DNA from: Pegoplata infirma
Taxonomy: Eukaryota; Arthropoda; Insecta; Diptera; Anthomyiidae
Direction of reading: 5' to 3'
Assembly: GCA_963921195.1 (NCBI GenBank)
Contig: OY992537.1
Coordinates: 92,400,736 to 92,464,735 of the forward strand
DNA length: 64,000 nt
The position numbers were made by a program, and so were the translations under genes. Below are positions 13,438 to 23,891 of the stretch, one piece after another (position 1 is the stretch's first letter; each line of letters opens with the position of its first letter). The notes below the pieces were generated by a model. That model searched no databases, was not told where the DNA came from, and worked only from the letters and a program-made list of their open reading frames with translations.

Positions 13438-14275
13438 TATACCCTACACCACACTGTGGTACAGGGTATAATGAGTTTGTGCTGATGTTTGTAACTACCC
13501 GAAATATTGGTCCTAGACCCACTTTTAAGTATACCGATCGACTTAGAATCACTTTTTGAGTCGATTTAGCGATGTCCGTCCGTCCGTCCGTCCGTCCGTC
13601 TGTCTGTCCATGTAAACGGTGTAAACACGATACAGGTCGCAATTTTCAATCAATTGACTTGAAATTTGAAACTTAAACCTCTTTTGGCCCAAGGACGAAG
13701 CCTATTGAAATTGGAAAAAATCGGTCCATATTTAGACCTAGCCCCCATACAAAGGTCCTCTTTAGTTTTGGCTCAAATGATTCTAATAACCGCATTTTAA
13801 TAGGTATCTTTTCGAAATTTGGCAGGTAATCATGTTTCATCCACACAAATCACCATTCCGAATTTTAAAGAAATCGGACCGTTCTTCTTGTAGCCCCCAT
13901 ACAAACCACCTTCCCGATTTTCACATAAATCTCTAAAATTTCATGAAAATAGAAAATATTTAATTAAAATTCTGTTTGTGTATGTTAAACGCGTATTTAA
14001 ATAACCTTATCAAATCTGATTTTAATCGGACCATTTTTGGACTTAGGTCCCATGTGAAAATTTCGCCCGATATTCAGTTGAAGCGGTTTTATGTCAACAA
14101 AAAGAAGCTCATTCCACTCAAATTTGATTTGTGAGTGCTTTTTACACTTATTAAAGATTTGACAAAATGTAGATCTAATCAGTCCATGTTTGAACTTTGG
14201 ACCCATTTTCCGGGAATCTCTGGTGTAGGGTATTATATGGTCGGTCTTGACCGACTATAATTTTCATACTTGTTT
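13438..14275 (+). mobile_element. DINE-like family 1 element, copy 1a
   Basis: Short non-autonomous element without coding capacity. It starts TATACCCTACACCACACTGTGG and ends with GGTGTAGGGTAT, a hairpin TCGGTCTTGACCGA (14241-14254) and ACTTGTTT. A (GTCC)n(GTCT)n tract lies at about 13574-13609, followed by several CCCCCATACAAA blocks. This layout (subterminal inverted repeats, GTCY microsatellite, hairpin close to a T-rich 3' end) is that of dipteran DINE-1/mini-me Helentrons. It sits inside one unit of array C between T runs, as expected for Helentrons, which insert without a target-site duplication. Assignment to Helentron is inference from known family structure. Confidence 0.8.
13574..13609 (+). 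repeat. GTCY tetranucleotide tract
   Basis: Runs of GTCC followed by GTCT inside copy 1a. The same position in every DINE-like copy of the window holds a tract of different length, which shows it as an expandable microsatellite of the family. Confidence 0.9.
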
Positions 14276-14400
14276 TTTTTATATTTATTTTGTAAGAAAG
14301 TAATTTTTTTATACTTTTCGCTTTAGCAATATGCGGGCGATAAAAATTTCGCCGGCGAAAATTTTAAATTTTAAATGTTTTTTTTTTTATTTTATTTGAA
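14276..14400 (+). repeat. GCGA array C, right part
   Basis: Continuation of array C after the DINE insertion: TATACTTTTCGCTTTAGC, then GCGATAAAAATTTCGC at 14337-14352. Together with the left part it shows that the array predates the insertion. Confidence 0.8.
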
Positions 14401-14860
14401 AAAAATGGTTATTCAAGATCTTGTAAAACATAACAAATTATAAGTCTTCGTAACTTTCATATTGATTTTTAGCCAAATGTAAAAATAATTTTATTCAAAA
14501 TTTGTTTAGCTGTAGTAACAAACCCAAATTACATATAATTTCAAATAACATGAAACTCATTTTATATTTGTTAGATGTCACTTACTATTTCCACAAAAAT
14601 ATGTTGTTGTTACTGTTCTAATGACATTTAATCAATATTCCACCAACATTTTTATCAACTCATCTTATATAAAATGTACTACAATTATCAATAATATTTT
14701 TTTTTTTATTATTATTTAGATGGTCCATATTATGCCATAACCATCGATATAGGCCAGCCTGCCACAATAGATCTATTAAACACCCGCACTTATTATGTGT
14801 ACGAATTGATATTAGAGTGTGAATAAACATATACACATTTATCATTTGTTGTATAAATTA
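14401..14860. other. Unique-looking AT-rich stretch
   Basis: No repeat or element end recognised. The short minus-strand open frame at 14660-14845 has no recognisable protein features. It directly borders the TA duplication of the next MITE. Confidence 0.4.
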
Positions 14861-15399
14861 GAGTGGGGTGGAAGTAAATTGAATTTACAGTTTTGTGGAG
14901 AAATTTTAAGAAATTTTATTAATGAATAAAATTAAATCAAATACGGTTCTAAGGACCATAAATTGTTGGAAAATATTTTAAGAAAATTAAAAAAGTTGAA
15001 TTAATGAATAAAATTAAATCAAATACGGTTCGAAAGACCATACATTTTTGGAAAATATTTTAAGAAAATTAAAATGTTCCTAAAATTAAATCTAATACGG
15101 TTCGAAGGACCATAACTTGTTGGCTAAGGCCTTTTTAAAAGAAAAAATCTTTAAAAAATTTCCGGTTCGGAGGACTATCAATTTTTCGATTTTATTTCTT
15201 TAAATACGCCAAAAATTATGCTTTCAAAAATTTATCACAAATCTCAAACATATTGTTAAAAAGAGCTTTTATCGCTTTAAGTAAGCTTAAGATCTACATT
15301 TTCTAAAGTTTAGCAATTATATGGTAAAAATTTCATGACAAACAAAAATCCAAACTTTGGTGGTTTACAGCTTTAAAAAAATAATTTTCACCCCCACTC
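14861..15399. mobile_element. TA-flanked MITE with internal CGGTTCGAAGGACCA repeats
   Basis: The ends are GAGTGGGGTGGAAGTAAATT and AATTTTCACCCCCACTC in inverted orientation, flanked on both sides by TA (14859-14860 and 15400-15401). This suggests Tc1/mariner-type mobilisation. The interior holds about four direct repeats of a 70-82-base unit, each with GAATAAAATTAAATC and the motif CGGTTCGAAGGACCA (14944, 15026, 15098, 15163). Length 539 bases, no open frame. Confidence 0.75.
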
Positions 15400-15401
15400 T
15401 A

Positions 15402-15839
15402 ATTATCACAAATAAGTAAATTTCAGTGTATATGTTTATAAAGACCTTTACAATGAAAAATTGGTTCTTTACGCGTATTCACAAATTTGTTGTTGTTCAT
15501 TGTTGAGGAAATATTTGCAATAAATTTAGTTTATACATATTTTATTTTTGTGCTATACAATTTTGTCGGGTGTTGGCAGGACGACGCGTACGTCACATAA
15601 TTTTCTAAAAAAAAAACCAAAGTTAACATGTGTGTGTGTATGCAATATGTATGTATGTACATTAGGGTGGGAGTTTTTTGAATGACAAGGAAACACAAAG
15701 TATATTTATTATTATTTTCGCGAAAAAGAAGTATTTTCGCGAAAAAAAAGTATTTTTGGTTAAAAAAACTGTAAAATTTCCAAAAAAAAAAAATAAATAA
15801 TATATTCGACAAAAATTACAAGAGTAAATTAAAGCAAAA
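15402..15839. other. AT-rich stretch, possible relic MITE end
   Basis: Contains ACATTAGGGTGGGAG at about 15660, which resembles the left ends of the TA-flanked MITEs at 14861 and 19488, but no matching right end was found. TTTTCGCGAAAAA words occur near 15717-15740. Otherwise nothing. Confidence 0.35.
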
Positions 15840-17650
15840 AATATTTTAGTAGTATATTATTTAAAAGTTAAAAACGAATAATTTTCAATTAAATTTTGCC
15901 AGAGCATTAAAAATCAAGCTATTATGCCATGACAAAATTCATATTGACTTCTTAACACTTAAGCTTAGCAGTTTAAGGCTACGACATAAAAATTTTTTTG
16001 TTTGTTTTTACAATAAACAGTGATTTTAAGCGATAGTTTCGCTAAAATGACTAAATAACACATATTAATTTCAATAATCATTTATTTCATATTAAAAGTA
16101 TTTCAAATATAAGTTTTTTCAAAATAGCGACATTTTTATCGCTTCAGCGAAAATTATAGAAAAATTATTTTGTAGCTAAATCCATACTAAAAAAATAATT
16201 TAAGTTACAAAATTATAGGAATTATAGAAAATATTTGTTTTTAAAATTTGTTTAAAAAAATACTTTAAATAGTAATTTTAAAGTTAAAAACAATAAATTT
16301 TACACATATTTTAATTATATTAACCATTTATTTCATATTAGATGTAAAAAAAAACTGTAAAAGATAAGTTTTTCGCCATGGCGAAATTTTTATCGCTTAT
16401 GCGAAAATTATAGAAAATTGATTTTCTAGCTATATTCATACTTAAAAAATATTTCAAATTACAAAACTAAGTATTTGAATTATAGGAAATAATTGTTTAA
16501 AATATTACTGTAAAAAGTAATCTTATAGCTAAAATCGGTTACTCTTCATAGTTTTTAAAATCAAGCAAAATTTTTATCGCTAAAGCGAGAGTGTTGTATA
16601 TTAATAACTTATCTAATAAAAATTAATAGCAATAACTTAAATAAAAAAAAATTAACATTTTTTTTTAATATTTTATTTTGATTTTTAAAATTTACAATGA
16701 TTTTTAGCGATAGCTTGTTAGCTCTCGTATTCGCGATTTAAAATTGTAAAGCTAAAGTACTACAAAATTAATTTTGTATGCTTTTGGGTTAGTTTTTAAA
16801 TATAAATTCAGAAAATGCATTGTTTTTTTTTTTGGCAAAAAAAAAATTTTCGTGAAAAATAAAAAAAAAAAATCCACGAAAAAAAAATTTTAACGAAAAA
16901 ATTTGTGTCTGCAATCTATCGTATACACATTTTTATAAATTAATAGCAAAAAAAAAATCGCAAAAAAATTTCGCAAAAAAAATATCTTGAAAAAAAATTT
17001 CCGCGAATAAAAATTTTTTTGTTTGTATATTCAATAGAGTTTAGATGATAAGAATTCAGAAATTGTCTAAATACTTAATATAAAAAAATATTTTTTTTAC
17101 TTAAAAATAAAAAAAAAATAATGGCGAATATCGCTAATACATACGCTAACTTTGAAAAAACTGATATTACAATGGGATTTAGTGTACATGAACTAGAAAT
17201 GTCGAAATTTCAAATCAAACTAAGAATATTTGTATTAAGCTAATTATTTCAAGAAATTTACGATTTTTCGCGACCAAAAAATATTTTTCGCGAAAAAAAT
17301 TCACGGTATTATGGTTTGTTATGCTAGTTTAACAGACTTAAATGGTTTTAAATTTAAAAATTATCGCAAAAGTTTAAAAATTTAGTTTTTATTGTACTTG
17401 AGCATCAAAATTTTAAATCACGAATATCGCGAATATGAGCTCTAACTTCGAAAAACGGCTAACACCATTGAATTTAGCGCTGAATTTGAATTTAGATGCC
17501 CAGCTTGTTAAAAAAATAGTGTTAAATTTGAGCACAGTGTATTTAAAGTAAACAACATTTTTAAATATGAGTTTTTCGGCACAGCGAAATTTTTATCGCT
17601 TAAGCAAAAAGTATGGAAAATCGATTTTCAAAAGTTTCGAACATTTTGGT
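15840..17650 (-). repeat. GCGA tandem array D, opposite orientation to C
   Basis: Reverse-complement relative of array C: AGTTAAAAACGAATAATTTT, TATGCCATGACAAAATTC, TTTTTAGCGATAG, then GCGAAATTTTTATCGCTTA. Cores occur near 16133, at 16381-16396, near 16568 and at 17584-17599. The middle (16800-17330) is filled with A and T runs and TTTTCGCGAAAAA words and is more eroded. Arrays C and D form a very large, diverged inverted pair about 4 kb across. Confidence 0.7.
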
Positions 17651-17985
17651 ACATTTTAAATAACCTTAAAATGAAAAATACTTTAATTCGGCTACTGGTT
17701 GGCAAACGTGAACTGAATTGGATACTGAATGGTATTTAAACAAGCACCAACATATTTTTTTATAAAAAATAAAAAAAATTCGCGGATTTTTTTTTTTACC
17801 AAACATTTTTTTCGCGAAAATTTTTTTTACCAAAAATTTTTTTCGCGAAAAATTTTTTTTTTTTTTTGCAAATAATCTTTTTTACTTTGTGGAGGGTATC
17901 AATACAATCGGTTAGTCAGAATTTAACCTTTTGACTGCTTTTTTCATTTTTGTTAAATAAATGAAACAAAATTCTGCGCTTGGAC
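17651..17985. repeat. Fragment shared with 57690-57900
   Basis: ACTTTAATTCGGCTACTGG, TTGGCAAACGTGAACTGAAT, ATGGTATTTAAACAAG and then TTTTACCAAACATTTTTTTCGCG runs. The same order (AATTTGGCTTCAGGTTGAC, GGTATTTTATACGGAATGG, TTTACC runs) is found at 57730-57900, so this is part of a dispersed element of unknown class. Confidence 0.5.
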
Positions 17986-17988
17986 TTA

Positions 17989-18587
17989 CAAGGGAAGTCT
18001 CCCTAGTGTCACCCGCGGATCTTTATGGAATTGGTTTTATTTTGTAGATCAGAAAAAATAAATGGACACGTATTTTTTTTAGCTGCCCAAATTCATATTA
18101 AGGGGTAAAAAGGAGGGGGGAAGACAAGGCCATTTTTCAATTTTTTTCGTTTATCTCCTATATTATGCAAAGAAACCTAGTCATGTTGCACACCAAATGA
18201 AAGGTCTTTGGAAAGCCTATCTACGTGTGCTAAGAACGTGTCCAAACATGCACAACTTTTCGTCATAATGAGTAAAATACCAAAATTTTAGGACATTTTT
18301 GTTAATAAGTCGAAAAATATTAACTTCTTTGGCCCGTTATTAGCACCATGAGAGAGTTATTTTTAATACCTTTAATCTGATACCACACATGCCTATATTT
18401 ATTTTGTTTAAATAGGCGTAAATCGTAAAAAACTGAAAAAGGTCAATTTTCCCCCATACAAATCGACCCCCCCTAAAAATGAGTTTGAGCCGCTAAAAAA
18501 AAAATACGGGTCGAATTAATTTTCGTTTTTAACAACATATCCAAATTTCATGAAGATCGGAGAGTAACACCAGGAAGACTTCCCTTG
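17989..18587 (+). mobile_element. PIF/Harbinger-like MITE, copy 1
   Basis: Terminal inverted repeats CAAGGGAAGTCTCCCTAGTG at the left and CACCAGGAAGACTTCCCTTG at the right, flanked on both sides by TTA (17986-17988 and 18588-18590). Interior non-coding. A second copy at 54299-54829 carries the same ends, interior and TTA duplication. A 3-base TTA duplication is typical of PIF/Harbinger elements; the superfamily call is inference because no transposase is present. Length 599 bases. Confidence 0.85.
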
Positions 18588-19485
18588 TTAGAGGAGTAAA
18601 TTATTAAATGCCATTTTTTCGGCCCGCCTCTTTTTGTGGGCGTAGATATAAAAGAAATAGTTTAAATGATAAAATTATATTACTTAAGTGCAAAAAGCAT
18701 CATAAATGAATTTGAGCCTCAAATTTTTTCCATATAAGTTTTAGGCCTACTAGCATAAAAATTTGCCAGGACTTTGAAAACGGAAAAAAGCGCAAAATTT
18801 AAAATGCCAGTCTAATGTACATACAAAAGTATAATATATTCCTAAACAATAACGAATACTTATGTGTGTTTGTATGCTCAATGTATTATAGATGAACATT
18901 CAAAAGGACCATCATGACATGACCCATCATCATAATCATACTACTATTTATTTCACTACACTACACTACCACCACCACAACTAACACCCCTTTTAACCTT
19001 AATGTCATTCTATGTTTATGTGTGTTGTGTTTATGCTTATATGCGTTTAACGCGTGTGTGTGTGTGTGTTTGTAAGTAAAAGCACTAGAAAAGCTGTCAT
19101 TGCCTAAATTATATGCGAAATGTGCGTGAATAAGTATTGAACATATAATAATAAATAAACGTAAAAGCTAAACATAGCTCTTATTTCGATGTTCAATACT
19201 CTACTAGCAAACGACCATCAGAAAATATTCTGTCCCCCCCTCCACCTTCCACCACAACCATTCTCATCTGTGAGTGTGTGTGTTGTATTAGAAATATATT
19301 GAACCCAGCCTTTTTTTATTACTTTATCAATTGTATAACAATATGTAACCATTATTTTATACAAACGAATATAGAATTATATTTTATTTCTCTTTACATT
19401 TTCTGCTTTTGTTTTTATTGATGAAATATCCTTCAATTATTATACACAAATATTTTTCAGCGTATAAATGTCTGTGTATGTACAT
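18588..19485. other. Unique-looking stretch
   Basis: AT-rich fly DNA with (CA)/(TG) words and an ACTACACTACACTACCACC run near 18955. A (GT)n run lies at about 19056-19069. No gene or element end seen. Confidence 0.4.
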
Positions 19486-19487
19486 TA

Positions 19488-20298
19488 GGGTGTCCCGTTA
19501 ATTATAAACTTTCGAATTTTGTGTCGGAATAGCAGCCGAACGATGGCCACGGAAGAGCTGGGGCTGATTCTCGGGATCTATTGCGATCGAAATTCTAGTC
19601 AACCGTGAGATTTTTAAAATTTTCTGTGTGCCTAAAAGTATGCTATGATAAATAGAAGCCTTTTATATTTCTCTTACTACACTGAAACATTAAAAACATA
19701 AAAAAAGAAAAGCATAATTTTAGGCATATATTAAAATTGACAAATCGCACGTTTGAGTAGAATTTCCATCGCTATCGATTCCCACTGATTGTGGGAAAAT
19801 GTATAAAAAAATTTTGCACGGACAAACAATTTTTTTTGAACAAAAATCATTTACAAATTTTTTGAACACATTAAGCTAAAAAATTAGAAAATTTTTCGTA
19901 CTTTATGGAAAAAAAATTTAAAAAATTCCAAAATCGCGATTTTGGTCCAGATGCTGATTTTGAAACACGAAAATAATTTCTTACAAAATTCGCGTTTTTA
20001 AGGTTAAAATTTTTTTTTCATCAGTTGACTAAAATCGTGGTTGTGAAATGTTTTAAAAATATTTCGTATAAAGTACCTACACAAAATTTTCTAATTTTTA
20101 AGGCAAATTTGGTGAAAAAATTCCCACATGAATTTTAGTCAAAAAACATAATTATTTTGACCTTTGACCGCTTATTTCCAACTAAAGATGCCATTGCAAA
20201 ATTTGTTCATAATTTTTTCCTTAATCAGCTTTTCCGTGGCCATCGTTGGGCAGGTATTTCAACAAAAAATTCAAAAATTTATAATTTTCTGGACACCC
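19488..20298. mobile_element. TA-flanked MITE, GGGTGTCC ends
   Basis: Left end GGGTGTCCCGTTAATTATAA and right end TTATAATTTTCTGGACACCC, flanked by TA at 19486-19487 and 20299-20300. The inverted repeats extend about 70 bases inward: the left arm has CGAACGATGGCCACGG, the right arm CCGTGGCCATCGTTGGG. Interior non-coding. A diverged stretch at 62440-62790 shares its middle part. Tc1/mariner-type by the TA duplication. Confidence 0.8.
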
Positions 20299-20300
20299 TA

Positions 20301-20779
20301 ATATACATTTTATTATTATTTGGTTCAATATTATATTTTTGATATATCATTAAAATGTATGTTCTAGTGATAATGTTATTGTAGCAGGAAATAAAGTGGC
20401 GTGGTGGCAGGGGCTAGGGGAGGAGTACATTTTTTTTTGTTTTAATTTAGTATTAGTTAGAGAGTCCTATATATGCAAAACCAAGGTGTGCCATTATTTC
20501 AAATAAAGTTTGATTATTTATTGCGTTTTTCGTTATAGATTTGTCTATATAGATAAATGAAAATAATAATTGGATTTTTTTTGTTGTAGTTTTGAAAAGG
20601 CCATTTCAACATTTGCAATTTTAAGTTTATGAAAAAAAAAATTTTTGTTTGTTATTAATTAACTAATTTAGTTTTAATAATTAGAAAAAAGACAAATAAT
20701 GATGATGTATTATACAATAGTTTTCAATACCATGGATTATAATTTATTATAGAAACCAGTGGATTTTAGAAACTTAAAA
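20301..20779. other. Unique-looking AT-rich stretch
   Basis: AT-rich sequence with a G-rich patch at about 20395-20425. No feature supported. Confidence 0.35.
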
Positions 20780-22760
20780 CACAACTAGGATTTAGCGATA
20801 TTTTTATCACCCTGTTACAATGGAAATTTTTAAAAGGATTTTTTATAATATTTTTAAAGCACACTTAAGGGGGCCAAGTGTAACGATATGATTTTTCGTT
20901 TTATTTTGAATGAAAACAAAAATGTTGTAGAAAACCTCGATAAAAACAAATTGACAAACAAATATTTTTGGTAAAATTTCTTATTTTGGCTTAAAATTAA
21001 TTCTGTTACAAAAAATCGCCAGCAAAAAAAAAAATTTGTTGAAAAAATTTGAACCAAAATTTGAACTTGTATGGTGAAAAAATTTTAACCAAAAAATTTT
21101 TTGGTGAATAAATTTTAACCAAAAAATTTTTGCTGAAAAAATTTCATTCAAAAAATTTTTGCTGAAAAAAATTCAATCAAAAAAATTGCTACAAAAACAA
21201 TGTTTTTGTGTTTCAAAAATTTTTAAATAACATCCCTGCAAGCATTTGGAAGAAATATCGCCTAGGGGAAATTGCGGCAATATCTTCTTTTTTTTTTGAA
21301 AATCTTCCTTTTATCATTTCGAAGAAATTTAAGCAATATTAAAAAAAATATATATTTTTTTGTTATTTATAAAGTAGATAAAATCGCCAAGTTATCAAAA
21401 ATTTATCTTCCAGGTGATTTTTCACCTGCGCGATTCATATACGATATCTTCCTTTTATCATTCGGATGAAATAAATACGAAATCAAAACATTTTATTTGT
21501 TGTCAAAAATATTTTTTTCCAATTATAATCGATTTTTTCTGTTTAATTTTGCATTTAATGTGATTATTAAAAATATATTAGCTTTTGTGTGCAAATTTAC
21601 AGCGTTAGCAGCCATTTCAAACGTAAGTAATAGCTCAAAAGAGGAATTTTAAACAAATTTTAAGTTTTTCATGTTCTTTCAGATGACGGTCCATCTACAT
21701 ACATATGAAAAAGTTTGTATTATTTCAAACGATGTAAGAACTCCATTAATTACAATATGGTTTCAAGATGCAATAACCTATTTTATTCAATGACCTGGAT
21801 TCGATAGCGGTATTTAATTGAATTTTAATGTTAATTGGTGGTTTGTTCCAAAAGTTCCTTTTTCTTTTTCGTGAATTTATATTATTTCCCTTTTATTGTA
21901 ATCTAATCTATGATATTTTGTAAAATTCTATGTATTTAATTCTAAAAACATCCAATAAAAATCATATTTCTTCTCTTATGAGACAAAACTATGACATCTT
22001 CTTTTTATCTTCCACACATATTTTTGGCGATATCCTAATGTTATCTTCCAAATGATTATCTGGCAATATTGTCCTTTTATCGTCTGGAAGAATCGCTTTC
22101 GTATCTCCTGGACGTATCGCTTTCGGGACACGATTTCTACCAAAGGGTGTTTCTTCCGCAATACGAAGAAGATATCCCCCGCAATACAATTTATCTTCCA
22201 GGCGATACGCTGGCGTATCTTCTTCGTATCGAAATGCTTGCAGGGATGCTGTATAAAATTTCGTTTGCATGTGTTTAAGCACAATTACGATTTAGACATC
22301 TTTTACTCACCCTGTTATCATGGAAATTTTAAATACCATTTTTGTAATTTTTTTAAAGCATACTTAAGGGGGCCAATTGTCACGATATAATTTTTCGTTA
22401 TATATTTTGAAGGAAAACAAAAATGGTGTAGAAAACGTTGTTAAAAAAAATTTGATACATCAACTTTTTGGGTAAAAATGTTTTTTTTTTCGGCAAAATA
22501 TTAATTTAATTATAAAAAATTGCCAAAAACTTTTTAAGTTAAAAACACAGATAAAATTTTGATATCTTTCACTCACCCTGTTATTATAAAAAAATTTAAT
22601 AGCATTTTTTGAAATATTCTTAAAGCATACTTAAGGGGGCCAATTGTCACGATATAATTTTTCGTTATATATTTTGAATGAAAACAAAAATGGTGTAGAA
22701 ATCGTTGTTAAAAAAAATTTGATACATCAATTTTTTGGGTATTTTTTTTTTTTTTGCCAA
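20780..22760 (+). repeat. About 257-base tandem repeat, split by an insertion
   Basis: Three copies of a unit containing TCACCCTGTTA, TGGAAATTTT, CTTAAGGGGGCCAA, GTCACGATATAATTTTTCGT and AAAACAAAAATGGTGTAGAA. The last two are adjacent and very similar (about 22308-22560 and 22565-22750). The first, at about 20800-20980, is more diverged and separated from them by the element at 21231-22248. GGGCCAATTGTCACGAT resembles the terminal repeat of the MITE at 56662-56998, which may be the source of the unit. Confidence 0.8.
21231..22248. mobile_element. TIR element with CATCCCTGCAAGCATTT ends
   Basis: Left CATCCCTGCAAGCATTTGGA and right AAATGCTTGCAGGGATG are inverted terminal repeats of at least 17 bases. 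Subterminal zones on both sides carry repeated TATCTTCCAGGCGATA-type words, which could be transposase-binding repeats or minisatellite growth. The overlapping short frames at 21976-22390 on both strands come from these repeats and are not genes. No matching target-site duplication could be read, so the superfamily is open; the CAGGGATG end is hAT-like. Confidence 0.7.
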
Positions 22761-22799
22761 AATATTAATTTAAATTATGTAGATATTTTATAAATCTTT

Positions 22800-23890
22800 G
22801 ATTTAAGCTTGATAGCGTCCAGATTGAGAAATTTTTTATTGACATTTTTCAAAAAAAAATTTAGAAATATTTCTAAGTCGATTTTTTCTAAGTTCAAACA
22901 TTAAAAATTTAAAAAAATTATCTAATAGATTTTATTCAGTAATCAACTAATTTTTCTAACGACCTAAACAAAAAATGAAATTTTTTAAATACAGTAGAAA
23001 TCGCACTTTTGACCCAAAATTCGTTTGACCACCAACTTTTTGTAAACAAAGAAAATATGTTTATTGTTTATTAATATTAGTACACCTAAGCGTATTGTAA
23101 TGAGTAGGGATGAGATTTTCATGCACTAAAAAATCAAAAATATGCGCTAAGAAGTTCAAAATATGCACTAAAAAACCAAAAAATATGCACTAAAAATAAA
23201 ATGTTTGCAATAAAAATCTTGTTTTCATGGGAAAAACTTCTTAAAAAGCAAAAAATTACGTCAGATTAAAATAGTAACATATAAAAGTTTATACAAGCAA
23301 GATTTTTTTAGAAATTAAGAGAATCTTTAAAAAAAATTAAGAAGAAATTTTTTTTTTTTATTTTTAAAATAAATTTTTAAATTTTAAAATAGTTTTTGAA
23401 AAAAAAAATAAATTTCAATTTGTGTTTTTGCTATTTTATGCCAAAATATGCAAAAATATGAACTAAAAAGTTGGAAATATGCAGAAAATATTCATTTAAA
23501 ATCAGAATATGCAAAAATATGCATTTTCACCAAAATATGCATTTTCACCAAAATATGCAAAATATGCAAAAACAAATCGATGCCATTTTAACGCAAATTT
23601 CTTGATTCGGAAAGATAATTGGTCGATATTGTTTTTAGACTTTCGACAAAAAATATGTATTTGCATGGAAATCTCATCCCTAGTAATGACTTCTTAAAAT
23701 AATTTAAATTTTCCTTTGTTTACAAAAAATAAGTACTCAAAAGAAATGGAGGTCAAAAAATGCGGATTTCGTCTATTGAATTTAAAAACTTTACTTTTTG
23801 TTTAGGTTGTTGGAAAAATATTTAAAAATAAATTTCTAAAAAATGTCTAAAAATAATTTAATTTTCCAGATCGACCCTCGTCGCACATTT
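22800..23890. mobile_element. Long inverted-repeat element, interrupted by a hAT MITE
   Basis: Arms of about 250-280 bases face each other. The left arm contains AAGTCGATTTTTTCTAAG, AAATACAGTAGAAATCGCAC and TTTGTAAACAAAG. The right arm carries the complementary words CTTTGTTTACAAA, GCGGATTTCGTCTATTGAATT and GATCGACCCTCG. Related arms occur in the element at 30125-31354 (TACGAGGGTCGAAATGAAAT). The centre is occupied by a separate hAT-like MITE. No open frame. Confidence 0.65.
23105..23682 (+). mobile_element. hAT-like MITE with 8-bp target-site duplication
   Basis: Ends TAGGGATGAGATTTTCATGCA and TGCATGGAAATCTCATCCCTA are inverted. The flanks GTAATGAG (23097-23104) and GTAATGAC (23683-23690) agree in 7 of 8 bases, the duplication size typical of hAT elements. 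The interior is rich in repeated AATATGCAAAA / ATATGCACTAAAAA words. 578 bases, no transposase. It lies inside a long inverted repeat. Confidence 0.85.
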
Positions 23891-23891
23891 T

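Noticed and set aside
13302..13642. Overlapping frames on both strands at the start of DINE copy 1a
   Set aside because: Similar frames reappear at 32119 and 51371 because the element repeats; they run across the GTCY tract and the family is known to be non-coding.
14944..15177. CGGTTCGAAGGACCA as a Pol III B box (tRNA-derived SINE)
   Set aside because: GGTTCGAA resembles a B box, but the spacing to the following CC is too long by two bases and no A box stands upstream.
21976..22390. Frames of about 100 codons on both strands
   Set aside because: Four overlapping frames come from TCTTCC/GGCGATA repeats inside a TIR element; no protein signature.
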